From positions 1 through 64,000 of the forward strand of contig CAKZKU010000227.1 of assembly GCA_937124545.1 (NCBI GenBank): 64,000 bases of DNA, written 5' to 3'. Under the pieces are notes generated by a model. That model was not told where the DNA came from. It searched no databases and was given only the letters and a program-made list of their open reading frames with translations. Source of the stretch: an uncultured Microbacteriaceae bacterium (GTDB lineage Bacteria > Actinomycetota > Actinomycetes > Actinomycetales > Microbacteriaceae). The translations under genes and the position numbers were made by a program. Of this stretch, positions 25,575 through 34,843 are shown one piece after another. The first letter of the stretch is position 1, and the number at the start of each line of letters is the position of its first letter.

Positions 25575-25580
25575 AGCCTA
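25575..25580 (-). promoter_or_regulatory. -10 hexamer TAGGCT, leaderless type
   Basis: On the minus strand TAGGCT is followed by GGAGGT and GTG at 25568, a spacing of exactly 6 nt. Confidence 0.6.
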
Positions 25581-25597
25581 GCTTCGACCGGGTCCTC

Positions 25598-25603
25598 TAG
25601 AAT
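25598..25603 (+). promoter_or_regulatory. -10 hexamer TAGAAT upstream of murL
   Basis: TAGAAT would start a transcript near 25610, giving murL a leader of about 50 nt that contains GGGGAGG as ribosome-binding site. No clear -35 box is seen. Confidence 0.45.
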
Positions 25604-25659
25604 GAGACCATCGAGTGGGCAGGCGCCCATCCAATTCGGCGCGGGGAGGTGCTGCAGGA

Positions 25660-27021
25660 ATGGTGTTCGACCCCCACGTCTTCACCGAATTCAGATTCCT
25701 GGCGGCCCATATTGACCGCGCGACCATGCGGGTCGAGTTTGACTATGAACTCGCCGGTGAGGGACACAGCGAGCTGTTCCACGAGTCGCTGATCTTCACC
25801 CCCGTCCGGCAGGGCCACGATGTGGACTGGCCTCGGGTAGAGGGCCTCGTCACGATTCTCGGTGCACTACTGGGGTTGAGTTACTACAAAGCCGCCGCCC
25901 CGCCCCGTTACGTCATCTCCCAGCCGGGCATGACCCAGGCGGGCGTGGACTATCTGCGCGAAGTCATCGCCCACGGTCTGGGCGAGTTTGCCTTCCGCAA
26001 CAAGCTGCCAGGCCTCCTTGAGCCAGAGATTGTGGTGACCTCCGGTGGATCCGAACCCTTCCCCGCCGATTCACACCTGACCCCCGAGGGCGACCCGCTG
26101 GTCCCGATCGGGGGCGGCAAAGATTCTGTGGTCACGGTTGAGCTTTTAGCGGCAGCCCGGATGCACCCGGTTCAGTTTGCGGTCAACCCCAATCAGGTGA
26201 TGTATCGCGTGGGCCGGATCAAAGGCCACCCCCTGATTTCTGTCACCCGGGATCTTGACGAGCGCTTGCTAGAGCTCAACGAGCAGGGCGCTCTTAACGG
26301 TCACGTGCCCGTCACCGCCATCAATTCGTTGATTTCTCTGGTCCAAGCCCGAATTATTGGGCTGGGTCCCGTGGTGATGTCCCTGGAGGCTTCGGCTTCG
26401 GAAGCAACATTGACCTGGGACGGGGTGGAGGTAAACCACCAGTGGTCGAAGTCAGAGCGCGCGGAAGCTTTGCTCCACGACATGTTGGGCCCCCAGGCAG
26501 GCCTCTCTGCCGGTGCATATTTTTCCCTGCTGCGCCCTTACAGCGAACTTCAAATTGCGCGCTACTTTTCCGGGTTGCGCGAATACCACCCGGTCATCAC
26601 CAGTTGCAATCGCGCTTTCCGGCGCGGCGTCGAAGACGCTCGCTGGTGCGGCGATTGTGACAAATGCCGTTTCATTTTCTTGATTCTTGCTCCCTTCATT
26701 CCCTCGAGCTCTCTCACCCGCATGTTCGCTGACAACCTCTTGGACAACGCTTCACAGCTCGAGGGTTACCGGGCTTTGTTGGGGCTTCACGAACATCGGC
26801 CTTTTGAGTGCGTCGGAGAACAAGCCGAATCGATGGTCGCTCTGGGATGGATTACCGGTATGTCGGAATGGCGGGGGACCGCGGTGGTGCGAGAGCTACT
26901 CACCGAAATACCCGATTTAGCCAGCCCTCACCCAGACTTGGAAGAGCAGGTGCTCGGCGTCCGCGGGAGCGGGGTGTCGATGCCGGGCAATTTCGTTAAC
27001 CTAGGCGCCATTCTTGGCTAA
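25660..27021 (+). CDS. murL: MurL-type UDP-MurNAc-L-Ala-L-Glu epimerase
   Basis: A 453-residue protein resembling MurL, the enzyme first described in Xanthomonas that converts the terminal L-Glu of UDP-MurNAc-L-Ala-L-Glu to D-Glu using ATP. Visible signatures are IGGGKDSVVTVELL near residue 150, a nucleotide-loop-like motif, and TSCNRAFRRG plus WCGDCDKC near 310-335. ATG 25660 is preferred for GGGGAGG upstream. Its stop overlaps the TTG start of the Mur ligase gene by 8 nt, and MurL genes are typically paired with murD2. The identification rests on motif pattern and context; activity is not shown. Confidence 0.85.
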   Translation: MVFDPHVFTEFRFLAAHIDRATMRVEFDYELAGEGHSELFHESLIFTPVRQGHDVDWPRVEGLVTILGALLGLSYYKAAAPPRYVISQPGMTQAGVDYLREVIAHGLGEFAFRNKLPGLLEPEIVVTSGGSEPFPADSHLTPEGDPLVPIGGGKDSVVTVELLAAARMHPVQFAVNPNQVMYRVGRIKGHPLISVTRDLDERLLELNEQGALNGHVPVTAINSLISLVQARIIGLGPVVMSLEASASEATLTWDGVEVNHQWSKSERAEALLHDMLGPQAGLSAGAYFSLLRPYSELQIARYFSGLREYHPVITSCNRAFRRGVEDARWCGDCDKCRFIFLILAPFIPSSSLTRMFADNLLDNASQLEGYRALLGLHEHRPFECVGEQAESMVALGWITGMSEWRGTAVVRELLTEIPDLASPHPDLEEQVLGVRGSGVSMPGNFVNLGAILG

Positions 27022-28423
27022 GCAGCCCCTCACCCTGGCGGATATAGCTGAGGGCACCGTCCTCATCGTGGGAGTGGGTCGAGAGGGAACCGCGCTGGCG
27101 CGGGCTCTTTTGTCGCTAGAGCGCCCGCCCGCCACCCTCGCACTCGAGGGCTCTGGGGGAGAGGCAGCCGCGCGCTTCCTGGAGGACTTCGGTCAGCACA
27201 TTCCCGTGCATTTTTTTGAGGACCAAGAGGCGAGGCCTTCCGTTTTTCAGGATGTCACCGTCGCGGTCATGTCGCCAGGCATCGCACGCACGAGCGCGCT
27301 GTATCAGGCGCTGGTCCGGTGGGGGATAGCGCTCACCTCGAGCAGCGCGCTGTTCGTTTCGGAGCACGCGTCCACCCTGGTGGGGGTGACCGGGTCCAAA
27401 GGAAAATCCACCACCAGCACCCTGATTCACCGCTTGCTCGTTGAGTCCGGCCACACCGCAACGCTCGGCGGCAACATGGGAATCCCCCTGGTGGGCAGCG
27501 AACCGGGAGACCGCCAGGTCGCTGAGCTCTCGAGCTACCAGTGCCACTACCTTGAGGCGTCGCCAGATGTGGTGGTACTCACTGCGTTGTTCCCGGAACA
27601 CCTGGATTGGCATGGCTCCATTGACCGCTACTTTGGCGACAAACTCAATATTGTCGCGCATTCCCCGCGGGTGGTGATCGCCAATGCGGATGACCCGATC
27701 CTGCGCCAAGAACTCACCCGTCGATACCCCGACCTTGAGGTGACCTGGGTGGGGGAGGGTTACGACTGGCACCTCGAGCCAGAGGGGTCCCACTCGTGGT
27801 TGTGCCACGGGGATCAGCGCCTCTTCTCGACCGAGCGATCAACACTGATCGGCGAGCACAACCACCGCAACATGTTGCTAGCGCTTGCTGGGGCCAGTGC
27901 CACCGGCGCTCTCGACAAACGTGCAATAGAAGCAGCCCTGGGCAGTTTTGAGGGCTTGGCGAACCGGTTAGAGCACATCCATGACGCCAGCGGCGTCGTG
28001 TTTATCAACGACTCTTTGGCCACCAACCCCCATGCGGCAGCCGCTGCGTTGGAATCCTGCTCTTCCCCCGGAATGGTGTGGTTGGTGGGAGGTTTTGACC
28101 GCGGGGTTGACTACACGGTGTTAGTCGAGCGGGTTGTCGCCACCACACCCCGCCACATCCTTGGTTTGCCCGGATCGGGGCCAGCTCTGGTGGAGCTGTT
28201 TCGAGCAGCCCTCGAGCAGGCTGGGCGGAGCGAGCAGGTGATCCTCGGCACCGTGGAGAGCATGAGCGAGGCGGTGTCGCGGGCCCGCGAGCTCGCCGGG
28301 CCTGGCGATTACGTGCTGCTCTCGCCCGGCGCCCCGAGCTTTGGGTACTACCGTGATTACCAACACCGGGCCGATGATTTCCGGGCAGCCATCGAGACCA
28401 CCCAACCAAAGGATCCTGCATGA
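27014..28423 (+). CDS. murD2: MurD2-like UDP-MurNAc-L-Ala--L-glutamate ligase
   Basis: A 469-residue Mur ligase. The ATP loop is GSKGKST at residues 127-133, followed by [16 protein letters not shown] and [11 protein letters not shown], then NADD and a C-terminal ligase domain ([24 protein letters not shown]). The HLDWHGS segment differs from that of the D-Glu-adding MurD. Together with the adjacent murL this points to MurD2, which adds L-Glu. The TTG start at 27014 overlaps the murL stop and its own stop overlaps rph, so translation is coupled. If another murD lies elsewhere in the genome, as in the main division cluster, the MurD2 assignment needs care. Confidence 0.82.
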   Translation: MAKQPLTLADIAEGTVLIVGVGREGTALARALLSLERPPATLALEGSGGEAAARFLEDFGQHIPVHFFEDQEARPSVFQDVTVAVMSPGIARTSALYQALVRWGIALTSSSALFVSEHASTLVGVTGSKGKSTTSTLIHRLLVESGHTATLGGNMGIPLVGSEPGDRQVAELSSYQCHYLEASPDVVVLTALFPEHLDWHGSIDRYFGDKLNIVAHSPRVVIANADDPILRQELTRRYPDLEVTWVGEGYDWHLEPEGSHSWLCHGDQRLFSTERSTLIGEHNHRNMLLALAGASATGALDKRAIEAALGSFEGLANRLEHIHDASGVVFINDSLATNPHAAAAALESCSSPGMVWLVGGFDRGVDYTVLVERVVATTPRHILGLPGSGPALVELFRAALEQAGRSEQVILGTVESMSEAVSRARELAGPGDYVLLSPGAPSFGYYRDYQHRADDFRAAIETTQPKDPA

Positions 28424-29148
28424 ACCGCGCCGACGCACGCACCCCCGACCAGCTTCGTCCCGTAGGAATCGAACGCGGCTGGAGCGCCCAAGCTGAGGGC
28501 AGCGCTCTGATCAACTTCGGCAACACCAAGGTGTTGGCGACCGCGTCGTTCACGCCCGGGGTGCCGCGCTGGCTCTCTGGCTCCGGAAAAGGCTGGGTAA
28601 CCGCGGAGTATGGAATGCTGCCGCGCTCCACCAACGAGCGCATGGGTCGCGAATCGGTCAAAGGAAAGATTGGCGGGCGCACCCACGAAATTTCCCGCCT
28701 GATTGGGCGAAGTCTTCGCGCCGTCATTGACCTGGATGCCCTGGGGGAGAACACTATTGTGCTCGACTGCGATGTGTTGCAAGCCGATGGCGGTACCCGG
28801 ACAGCGGCCATCACCGGTGCTTATGTGGCGCTGGTAGACGCCGTCAACTGGGCAAAAAACAACGGCCACGTGTCGCCTGGCGCCCAGGCCATTACGGATT
28901 CACTCTCGGCCATCAGTGTGGGAATTGTGGAGGGCACGCCGCTCCTGGATCTTGCCTACGTCGAGGACGTGGCCGCGGAAACGGACATGAACGTTGTGGT
29001 CACCGGTCGCGGGTCTTTTGTGGAAGTCCAGGGCACTGCGGAGGGTGCACCTTTCGATCGTGCAGAGCTTGACCAGCTGCTGGATCTCGCCCTCGTGGGA
29101 ACCACGGAGCTGGCAAAAATTCAGCAGGCTGCACTGGAGGGCAACTAG
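28420..29148 (+). CDS. rph: ribonuclease PH
   Basis: A 242-residue phosphorolytic 3'-5' exoribonuclease that trims tRNA 3' ends. It shows the N-terminal [19 protein letters not shown], the [13 protein letters not shown] loop, [12 protein letters not shown] and the C-terminal [13 protein letters not shown]. Full length. ATG 28420 overlaps the murD2 stop (ATGA) and rdgB follows after 3 nt. The rph-rdgB pair is standard in actinobacteria. Confidence 0.97.
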   Translation: MNRADARTPDQLRPVGIERGWSAQAEGSALINFGNTKVLATASFTPGVPRWLSGSGKGWVTAEYGMLPRSTNERMGRESVKGKIGGRTHEISRLIGRSLRAVIDLDALGENTIVLDCDVLQADGGTRTAAITGAYVALVDAVNWAKNNGHVSPGAQAITDSLSAISVGIVEGTPLLDLAYVEDVAAETDMNVVVTGRGSFVEVQGTAEGAPFDRAELDQLLDLALVGTTELAKIQQAALEGN

Positions 29149-29151
29149 CTC

Positions 29152-29730
29152 ATGAAGCTCGTGGTGGGAACCCGCAACGCACACAAAATTGCGGAACTCA
29201 CGGAGATTTTGACCCCGGCGTTGGGGGCGCTGGATTTGGTTCCAGCGCAGGGCGAAGCCCCCGAAGAAGACGCGACCACGTTTTATGAAAACGCGCTCAT
29301 CAAAGCCCGCGCGGCGTTTGCTGACTCCGGCCACCCCACAATTGCCGATGATTCGGGAATTGAGGTTCGGGCACTCGGTGGGCAACCCGGTGTTCGCTCC
29401 GCTCGTTATGCCGCCAGCGGCCTGGATGAGGACAACACGGCCCTGCTGTTGAAAAACCTTGAAGGGGTGGAGGACCGGCAGGCGGAGTTTGTGTGTGCTG
29501 CGGCGTATGTCACGGCCCGCGGCGAATACGTCATTGAGCGCCGATGGGAGGGCACCATTGCTCACGCCCCCAGCGGGGGCGGCGGATTTGGTTATGACCC
29601 GATTTTTCTGCCCGAAGGGAGCGCGGTCAGTGCTGCCGAGATGAGCCCTGCGGAGAAGAATTCGGTCTCCCACCGAGGGCAAGCGTTTCTGGCCCTCGCT
29701 GAGCTGATTGCTACCCTCCCGACCGAATAA
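29152..29730 (+). CDS. rdgB: XTP/dITP diphosphatase (RdgB/HAM1)
   Basis: A 192-residue house-cleaning pyrophosphatase that removes non-canonical purine triphosphates. The N-terminal VVGTRNAHKIAEL, TIADDSGIEV, GVRSARYA and GGGFGYDPIF motifs are all present. Full length. It is the last gene of the murL-murD2-rph-rdgB operon and is followed by a 210-bp gap before rpsB. Confidence 0.97.
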   Translation: MKLVVGTRNAHKIAELTEILTPALGALDLVPAQGEAPEEDATTFYENALIKARAAFADSGHPTIADDSGIEVRALGGQPGVRSARYAASGLDEDNTALLLKNLEGVEDRQAEFVCAAAYVTARGEYVIERRWEGTIAHAPSGGGGFGYDPIFLPEGSAVSAAEMSPAEKNSVSHRGQAFLALAELIATLPTE

Positions 29731-29941
29731 TTCTGCTGGCTTTAGCGCCTTTCAGGCGCTATGCTGGGGGCGCGCAGAATCCTCGATTCTGTGACTTCGC
29801 GTGTCGACCTCAGGTACACACCCGTCGGTCCCTCGACACTCTCTCCTCCGGGAGCGTGGATGTCTGGGGTGCGGTGGTGGCCTCGGCACCAGGCTCGCAC
29901 CGCCGGTGCGGGAAACCGATAACAACAAAAGGAGTGCAGCA
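29731..29941 (+). promoter_or_regulatory. rpsB upstream region / structured leader
   Basis: The largest gap of the window. It contains several inverted repeats: AGCGCC/GGCGCT at 29744-29760, CAGAAT/ATTCTG at 29775-29791, GTGTCGA/TCGACAC at 29801-29839, and CGCACC/GGTGCG at 29896-29910. TATGCT at 29760-29765 is a possible -10 box. The first hairpin may also end the rdgB transcript. A structured leader would fit ribosomal-protein autoregulation by S2, but I do not recognise a known RNA family. AAAAGGAG precedes the rpsB ATG. Confidence 0.4.
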
Positions 29942-31024
29942 ATGGCTGCCGTCACCATTCGACAACTACTCGACAGCGGTGTTCACTTTGGACACCAAAC
30001 CCGCCGCTGGAACCCGAAAGTTCGGCGTTTCATTCTTACCGAGCGCAGCGGTATTCACATCATCGATTTGCAGCAGTCGCTGGCCTACATCGATGAGGCC
30101 TATGCCTTCTTGAAGGACATCGTCGCCAAGGGCGGCACTGTGTTGTTCGTGGGAACGAAAAAGCAGGCCCAGGAAGCCATCTCCGAGCAGGCTCTGCGCG
30201 TGGGTCAGCCCTACGTCAACGAGCGTTGGCTGGGGGGACTCCTCACTAACTTCCAGACGGTCTCTAAGCGTCTGGGCCGCATGAAAGAGCTCGAAGAGGT
30301 TGACTACGAGGACACCACTCAGGGTTACACCAAAAAAGAGTTGCTGATGAAGAAGCGCGAGCTCACCAAGCTTCAGAAGTCACTGGGCGGTATTCGCACT
30401 CTCACCAAGGCTCCCGACGCAATCTGGGTGATTGACCCGTTGCGCGAGCACCTTGCCATTGACGAGGCGAAAAAGCTGCGGATTCCGATTGTCGGAATCC
30501 TCGACTCCAACGCCGACCCGGATGACTTCCACTACCCGATCCCCGGTAACGATGACGCTATTCGCTCCGTCGCATTGCTGACCAAGTTGATGGCAGATGC
30601 TGTTGCCGAAGGTCTGATTGAGCGCCACCAGAAGCCAGAAGCTGAAGGCAACGTGTCCGCTGTGGAGCCCCTGGCTGAGTGGGAACGCGAACTGCTCGAG
30701 CAGTCCGGCGAACCTGCCGCTGAGGCGGCTCCCGCTGCAGAGGGCGAAAAGAAGCCTGCTGCGAAGAAGCCCGCCGCCAAGAAAGCTCCGGCCAAGAAGG
30801 CAGAAGCCGACAGCGCGGAGCCTGCAAAGAAGGCACCGGCAAAGAAGGCCCCCGCTAAGAAGGCAGACACCGCTAAGGATGATGCAGCGGCTAAGAAAGC
30901 TCCTGCAAAGAAGCCGGCTGCGAAGAAGCCTGCCGCGGACGCTGACAAAAAGCCTGCCGCTAAAAAAGCCCCAGCCAAAAAGCCTGCCGCCAAGGCACCG
31001 GCCGCTAAGACTGAAAAGAAGTAA
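29942..31024 (+). CDS. rpsB: 30S ribosomal protein S2 with long Lys/Ala/Pro tail
   Basis: A 360-residue S2. The family core is about 240-260 residues and is complete ([46 protein letters not shown]). From about residue 255 a low-complexity tail of more than 100 residues repeats KKPAAKK, KKAPAKK and similar units. Such basic tails are seen on some actinobacterial ribosomal and nucleoid proteins, but this one is long. ATG 29942 follows AAAAGGAG. It is cotranscribed with tsf, 11 nt downstream. Confidence 0.97.
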   Translation: MAAVTIRQLLDSGVHFGHQTRRWNPKVRRFILTERSGIHIIDLQQSLAYIDEAYAFLKDIVAKGGTVLFVGTKKQAQEAISEQALRVGQPYVNERWLGGLLTNFQTVSKRLGRMKELEEVDYEDTTQGYTKKELLMKKRELTKLQKSLGGIRTLTKAPDAIWVIDPLREHLAIDEAKKLRIPIVGILDSNADPDDFHYPIPGNDDAIRSVALLTKLMADAVAEGLIERHQKPEAEGNVSAVEPLAEWERELLEQSGEPAAEAAPAAEGEKKPAAKKPAAKKAPAKKAEADSAEPAKKAPAKKAPAKKADTAKDDAAAKKAPAKKPAAKKPAADADKKPAAKKAPAKKPAAKAPAAKTEKK

Positions 31025-31035
31025 GGAGCACCCTG

Positions 31036-31863
31036 ATGGCGAGCGTTTCTCTCGAAAACATCAAAAAGCTGCGTGAGCAGCTGGGAACCGGAATGGTCGA
31101 CACCAAGAATGCCTTGGAAGAGGCCGACGGTGACCTCGAAAAAGCCACGGAGATCCTCCGCTTGAAAGGGGCGAAAGGCAACGCGAAGCGAGCCGATCGC
31201 TCCACCAGCGAGGGCCTCGTTGCTGCCCACGAAGGCGCGGGCGTCGCCTACCTCCTCGAGCTTGCGTGCGAGACCGACTTCGTCGCCAAGAACGAGAAGT
31301 TCGTTGCCCTCGCGGATTCTGTTCTTGAGGCTGTCGTGGCTTCGGGTGCTGACAGCGCAGAAGCTGCGCTGCAGGCTGCTGCAGCTGGCGGGACCATCGG
31401 CTCCATGATCGATGACCAGGCGGCAATCCTTGGCGAAAAGGTTGAGCTTCGTCGGGTGGCCAAGGTTGAAGGCGACAGTTTCGCCGTTTACCTGCACAAA
31501 ACCAACAAAGACCTGCCTCCGCAGGTGGGCGTTGTGGTGGCCTACTCCGGAAGCGATGCTGACACTGCGCGCAGCATTGCCCAGCACATTTCGTTTGCTG
31601 ACCCCCAGTACCTCTCCCGGGAGGATGTCCCCGAAGAGGCTGTGGAAGCTGAGCGCCGCATCGTCGAAGAAATTTCGCGCGGTGAAGGTAAGCCGGATGC
31701 GGCTTTGCCGAAAATCGTCGAGGGTCGCGTTGGCGCGTTCTTTAAGCAGGTTGCTCTCCTGGAGCAGGACTACGCCCGCGATAACAAACTCTCCATCAAG
31801 CAGGTCGTGGAACAGGCTGGTCTTACCGTGACTGGTTTCGCTCGTTTCCGAGTGGGTTCCTAA
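31036..31863 (+). CDS. tsf: elongation factor Ts
   Basis: A 275-residue nucleotide-exchange factor for EF-Tu. The N-terminal UBA-like domain is followed by LREQLGTGMVDTKNAL, the ETDFVAKNEKF segment that contacts EF-Tu, and two core repeats. Normal length. Second gene of the rpsB-tsf operon, ended by a strong hairpin. Confidence 0.98.
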   Translation: MASVSLENIKKLREQLGTGMVDTKNALEEADGDLEKATEILRLKGAKGNAKRADRSTSEGLVAAHEGAGVAYLLELACETDFVAKNEKFVALADSVLEAVVASGADSAEAALQAAAAGGTIGSMIDDQAAILGEKVELRRVAKVEGDSFAVYLHKTNKDLPPQVGVVVAYSGSDADTARSIAQHISFADPQYLSREDVPEEAVEAERRIVEEISRGEGKPDAALPKIVEGRVGAFFKQVALLEQDYARDNKLSIKQVVEQAGLTVTGFARFRVGS

Positions 31864-31875
31864 ACGTTTGATGAC

Positions 31876-31912
31876 CTCGGGGGCTAGGGCACGGTGTGCC
31901 CTAGCCCCCGAG
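31876..31912 (+). terminator. terminator after tsf
   Basis: A perfect 17-bp stem (31876-31892 with 31896-31912) closes a 3-nt loop 12 nt after the tsf stop and is followed by TCGTTTCT. Confidence 0.88.
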
Positions 31913-31958
31913 TCGTTTCTGCGCCCACTACGCTTGAGGGGCAGCGAGAGGAGCCACT

Positions 31959-32666
31959 ATGGCGGAGAAAAAACGTCGGGTACTTCTAAAGCTCTCGGGT
32001 GAAGCTTTTGGCGATGGTCAGTTGGGGGTCAACCCCGATGTGGTGGCTCAAATTGCCCGCGAAATCGCGGAGGGCGCCAAGAAAGCCGAAGTGGCCGTGG
32101 TGGTCGGGGGAGGCAACTTCTTCCGCGGCGCTGAACTTTCCCAGCGGGGCATGGATCGCCGTCGTGCGGACTACATGGGAATGCTCGGCACCGTGATGAA
32201 CGCGCTCGCCCTTCAAGACTTTTTGGAACAGGCCGGCGCCGAAGTTCGCGTGCAGTCCGCTATTTCGATGACCCAGGTGGCGGAGCCCTACATCCCGCAA
32301 CGCGCGATTCGACACATGGAAAAAGGGCGAGTCGTCGTCTTTGGTGCTGGGGCCGGCTTGCCCTACTTCTCCACCGACACGGTGGCCGCGCAACGCGCTC
32401 TCGAGGTGCTCGCGGATGAAGTCCTGGTGGCAAAAAATGGGGTTGATGGCGTCTATTCCAATGACCCCAAGAAGGACCCCACCGCGAAGAAATACGAAAA
32501 GGTGACGTATCAGGAGGCGCTGGTGCAGGGCCTCAAAGTCGTCGATTCCACCGCTTTCAGCTTGTGTATGGATAACAAGATGCCAATGGTGGTGTTCGGT
32601 ATGGAACCAGCGGGCAACGTCACCAAGGCGATCCAGGGCAAGCGCCTGGGCACCCTGGTGTCCTAA
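31959..32666 (+). CDS. pyrH: uridylate kinase
   Basis: A 235-residue hexameric UMP kinase of the amino-acid-kinase fold, making UDP for nucleotide and wall-precursor synthesis. It shows [54 protein letters not shown] and the C-terminal [19 protein letters not shown] precedes the ATG. First of the pyrH-frr-cdsA series. Confidence 0.98.
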   Translation: MAEKKRRVLLKLSGEAFGDGQLGVNPDVVAQIAREIAEGAKKAEVAVVVGGGNFFRGAELSQRGMDRRRADYMGMLGTVMNALALQDFLEQAGAEVRVQSAISMTQVAEPYIPQRAIRHMEKGRVVVFGAGAGLPYFSTDTVAAQRALEVLADEVLVAKNGVDGVYSNDPKKDPTAKKYEKVTYQEALVQGLKVVDSTAFSLCMDNKMPMVVFGMEPAGNVTKAIQGKRLGTLVS

Positions 32667-32676
32667 AGCCCCTCGA

Positions 32677-32682
32677 TAGACT
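32677..32682 (+). promoter_or_regulatory. -10 hexamer TAGACT upstream of frr
   Basis: TAGACT in the pyrH-frr gap would give a transcript with a leader of about 12 nt carrying AAAGGAG, so frr-cdsA may have its own promoter besides read-through from pyrH. Confidence 0.4.
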
Positions 32683-32700
32683 GCGACTAAAGGAGACACC

Positions 32701-33255
32701 ATGATTGAGGACGTAATCGCGCAGGCGAAAGAAAAGATGGCCAAGGCCGTTGACGTGGTCCAGGAAGACTTTCAGACCGTTCGAACAGGTCGTGCAAACC
32801 CGGCCCTTTTTCAAAAAATCATGGTCGACTACTACGGCCAGCCCACTCCACTGGCCCAGTTGGCGAGCATGCAGAACATCGAGGCGCGCACTCTCGTCGT
32901 GACCCCGTATGACAAATCAGCGATGAAAGAAATTGAAAAAGCCATCACCAATTTCCCGAACCTGGGTGCCTCGCCCAGCAACGACGGTGAAGTAATCCGT
33001 GTGACCATGCCCGAGCTCACTGAGGAGCGCCGCAAGGAATACGTCAAAATTGTGCGGCAGAAAGCAGAGGACGGCAAAGTGTCGATTCGTTCTGTTCGCC
33101 GGAAAGCGATGGACGACCTGGAGGCGCTGAAATCTGAGGTCGGCGAAGACGAAGTCTCGCGGGCGGAGAAAGAAGTAGAAGCGCTCACCAAGACGCAGGT
33201 CGACCACGTCGACGAGGTTTTGAAGAAGAAAGAAGCTGAGCTTCTCGAGGTCTAA
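32701..33255 (+). CDS. frr: ribosome recycling factor
   Basis: A 184-residue RRF that splits post-termination ribosomes with EF-G. It shows the [11 protein letters not shown] motif, [20 protein letters not shown], and the C-terminal VRRKAMDDL helix. Normal length. Its TAA overlaps the cdsA ATG by one base (TAATG). Confidence 0.98.
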   Translation: MIEDVIAQAKEKMAKAVDVVQEDFQTVRTGRANPALFQKIMVDYYGQPTPLAQLASMQNIEARTLVVTPYDKSAMKEIEKAITNFPNLGASPSNDGEVIRVTMPELTEERRKEYVKIVRQKAEDGKVSIRSVRRKAMDDLEALKSEVGEDEVSRAEKEVEALTKTQVDHVDEVLKKKEAELLEV

Positions 33256-34214
33256 TGACACCTCCCACACCCGACGAGTCTGCGAAGAGCTCCAAGAAGC
33301 CCCTCGCCCCGTCCGTGTCCCAGCCGCTCGCGCAATTCGAGGCGGCCGTCCACGACATGGAGGAGCAGGTGCGCGAGGTCAACGCGCGCATCGATAAGAA
33401 AGCGGGGCGTCCGCTCTGGCTCGCTATAGCGTTTGGCCTTCTTCTTGGCGGAATTTTCGTCGCAAGCCTGTTCTTTGTTGAGGCGTTGTTCATGGTGTTC
33501 GTCACCGGGCTTGTGCTGTTTGCCACACTCGAGCTCTCCGGGGCACTCGTGGAGAAAGGTCGGCTTAAGGTGCGGTGGCCGCTTGCGGTCATGGCCTCAG
33601 CGATGCCACCGCTGGTCTTCTTTTTTGGGCCCACCGGGCATCTCTGGTCCCTGCTTGGCGCAGTTTCAGTGGCGGTTGTGGCTCGACTGGTGCGCGCAGC
33701 ATTGGACGCGTCGTCGCGAGCATCGCTGCTTTCTGACATAGGCGTGGCGATTGTGGTGTTGACCTATATCCCGTTCCTTGGCAGCTTTGCTCTCGCCGTT
33801 CACACGGCACCCGGTGGCGTCTGGTGGGTCTTTACCGGGGTCGTGGTGGTGGTCAGTGTGGATGTCGGCGCCTACGTGACGGGGCTCAGTTTCGGAAAAA
33901 CACCTCTTGCCCCGCGGATTTCGCCGAAGAAGACGTGGGAGGGCTTCGCTGGGTCCGCCCTGGCGGCGCAGATTGCAGCGGTGTTGCTCGGCACACTGGT
34001 CTTGGGCCTTCCCTGGTGGGCGGCAGTGATTATGGGAGTGGCGCTCTTGGGCTCTGCGACACTGGGGGATTTGCTGGAGTCGCTGATTAAACGCGATCTC
34101 GGGATCAAAGACATCTCGTCCTGGTTGCCCGGTCACGGTGGCTTTCTTGACCGGATGGATTCGATATTGCCCTCCATGGCCGTTCTGTTTGTTCTGTTTC
34201 AAATATTTGGCTAA
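33255..34214 (+). CDS. cdsA: phosphatidate cytidylyltransferase
   Basis: This 319-residue membrane enzyme makes CDP-diacylglycerol from phosphatidate and CTP. It has about eight membrane helices, and the C-terminal signature SPKKTWEGFAGS plus KRDLGIKD, HGGFLDRMDS is intact. The first 50 residues are a charged, partly coiled-coil cytoplasmic extension (FEAAVHDMEEQVREVNARI) not required in the basic family. Start codon overlaps frr. Confidence 0.95.
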   Translation: MTPPTPDESAKSSKKPLAPSVSQPLAQFEAAVHDMEEQVREVNARIDKKAGRPLWLAIAFGLLLGGIFVASLFFVEALFMVFVTGLVLFATLELSGALVEKGRLKVRWPLAVMASAMPPLVFFFGPTGHLWSLLGAVSVAVVARLVRAALDASSRASLLSDIGVAIVVLTYIPFLGSFALAVHTAPGGVWWVFTGVVVVVSVDVGAYVTGLSFGKTPLAPRISPKKTWEGFAGSALAAQIAAVLLGTLVLGLPWWAAVIMGVALLGSATLGDLLESLIKRDLGIKDISSWLPGHGGFLDRMDSILPSMAVLFVLFQIFG

Positions 34215-34261
34215 CCGGTTGTCCTCACGGGTTTTTCCCCGAGCGCTGGCAGACTAGGCCC

Positions 34262-34807
34262 GTGGATAGTCCCTTTGCGCGCGCGCCAAAAGGCATGTCG
34301 GGTTACGACCCCGCCGTCGTCGACGAGTTCCTTGAGCGCGCCAAAAATGTCTTTGAAAGCGACGGTCGCGACCTGACCTCGAGCGACATCCGGGCCAAGG
34401 TTTTCCCGCTGGTCTCGAAAGATGGCTATTCGACGAAAGCAGTGGATGAGGCGCTGTGGCGCCTGGAGGAAGCGTTCGCTGACAAAGAGCGCCTGGCGGA
34501 AACCGAGCTGCAGGGCGAGAAAGAGTATTTCAACTCTGTTCGAGAGCGGGCTCAAGACATTTTGGACCGCGCGGCACGGCCCGCCCAGCAGAAGTTCCGT
34601 CGCTCAGGAAAGCTGCAGCCGGGTTACCACGTGGGGGACGTCGATGTTCTCTGCGGCAATATTGCTCGCTATTTCCAACAGGAGGAGTCCCTCTCGGTGG
34701 CGGCCGTGCGCAAGGAGACCTTCCGCACGCAGCTCGGCGGGTATGACGAGAAGCAGGTGGATGTTCTGCTGGATGACACCATCTCGGTCATGTTGGCTGT
34801 CCGCTAA
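34262..34807 (+). CDS. DivIVA-repeat protein with duplicated module
   Basis: A 181-residue cytoplasmic protein made of two copies of a module of about 60 residues, at about 14-73 and 118-178. Each copy has GYxxxxVD, a helix ending in Phe, then an L-S/T-x-x-x-I/V-R-x-x-x-F stretch and a second GYxxxxVD or GGYDEKQVD. GYxxxxVD-Lx is the membrane-binding start motif of DivIVA proteins, but the long coiled coil is missing here. It may be an adaptor for pole or septum proteins; this is inference. The GTG start has CAGACT 6 nt upstream, a weak match to the leaderless pattern. It follows cdsA. Confidence 0.8.
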   Translation: MDSPFARAPKGMSGYDPAVVDEFLERAKNVFESDGRDLTSSDIRAKVFPLVSKDGYSTKAVDEALWRLEEAFADKERLAETELQGEKEYFNSVRERAQDILDRAARPAQQKFRRSGKLQPGYHVGDVDVLCGNIARYFQQEESLSVAAVRKETFRTQLGGYDEKQVDVLLDDTISVMLAVR

Positions 34808-34831
34808 CCGCACCAGCACAGCCTGCTCGCC

Positions 34832-34837
34832 TAGACT
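34832..34837 (+). promoter_or_regulatory. -10 hexamer TAGACT, leaderless type
   Basis: TAGACT lies exactly 6 nt before the ATG at 34844. Confidence 0.6.
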
Positions 34838-34843
34838 TCAGGG

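Noticed and set aside
30760-31020. Short direct repeats that might suggest a CRISPR array
   Set aside because: They are codon-level repeats (AAG AAG GCx CCx) inside the rpsB reading frame, with no constant repeat or unique spacers.
30532-31587. A 351-codon minus-strand frame rich in Ala, Phe and Gly opposite rpsB-tsf
   Set aside because: It is the complement of the Lys/Ala repeat tail of S2 and of EF-Ts, giving a false hydrophobic repeat protein.
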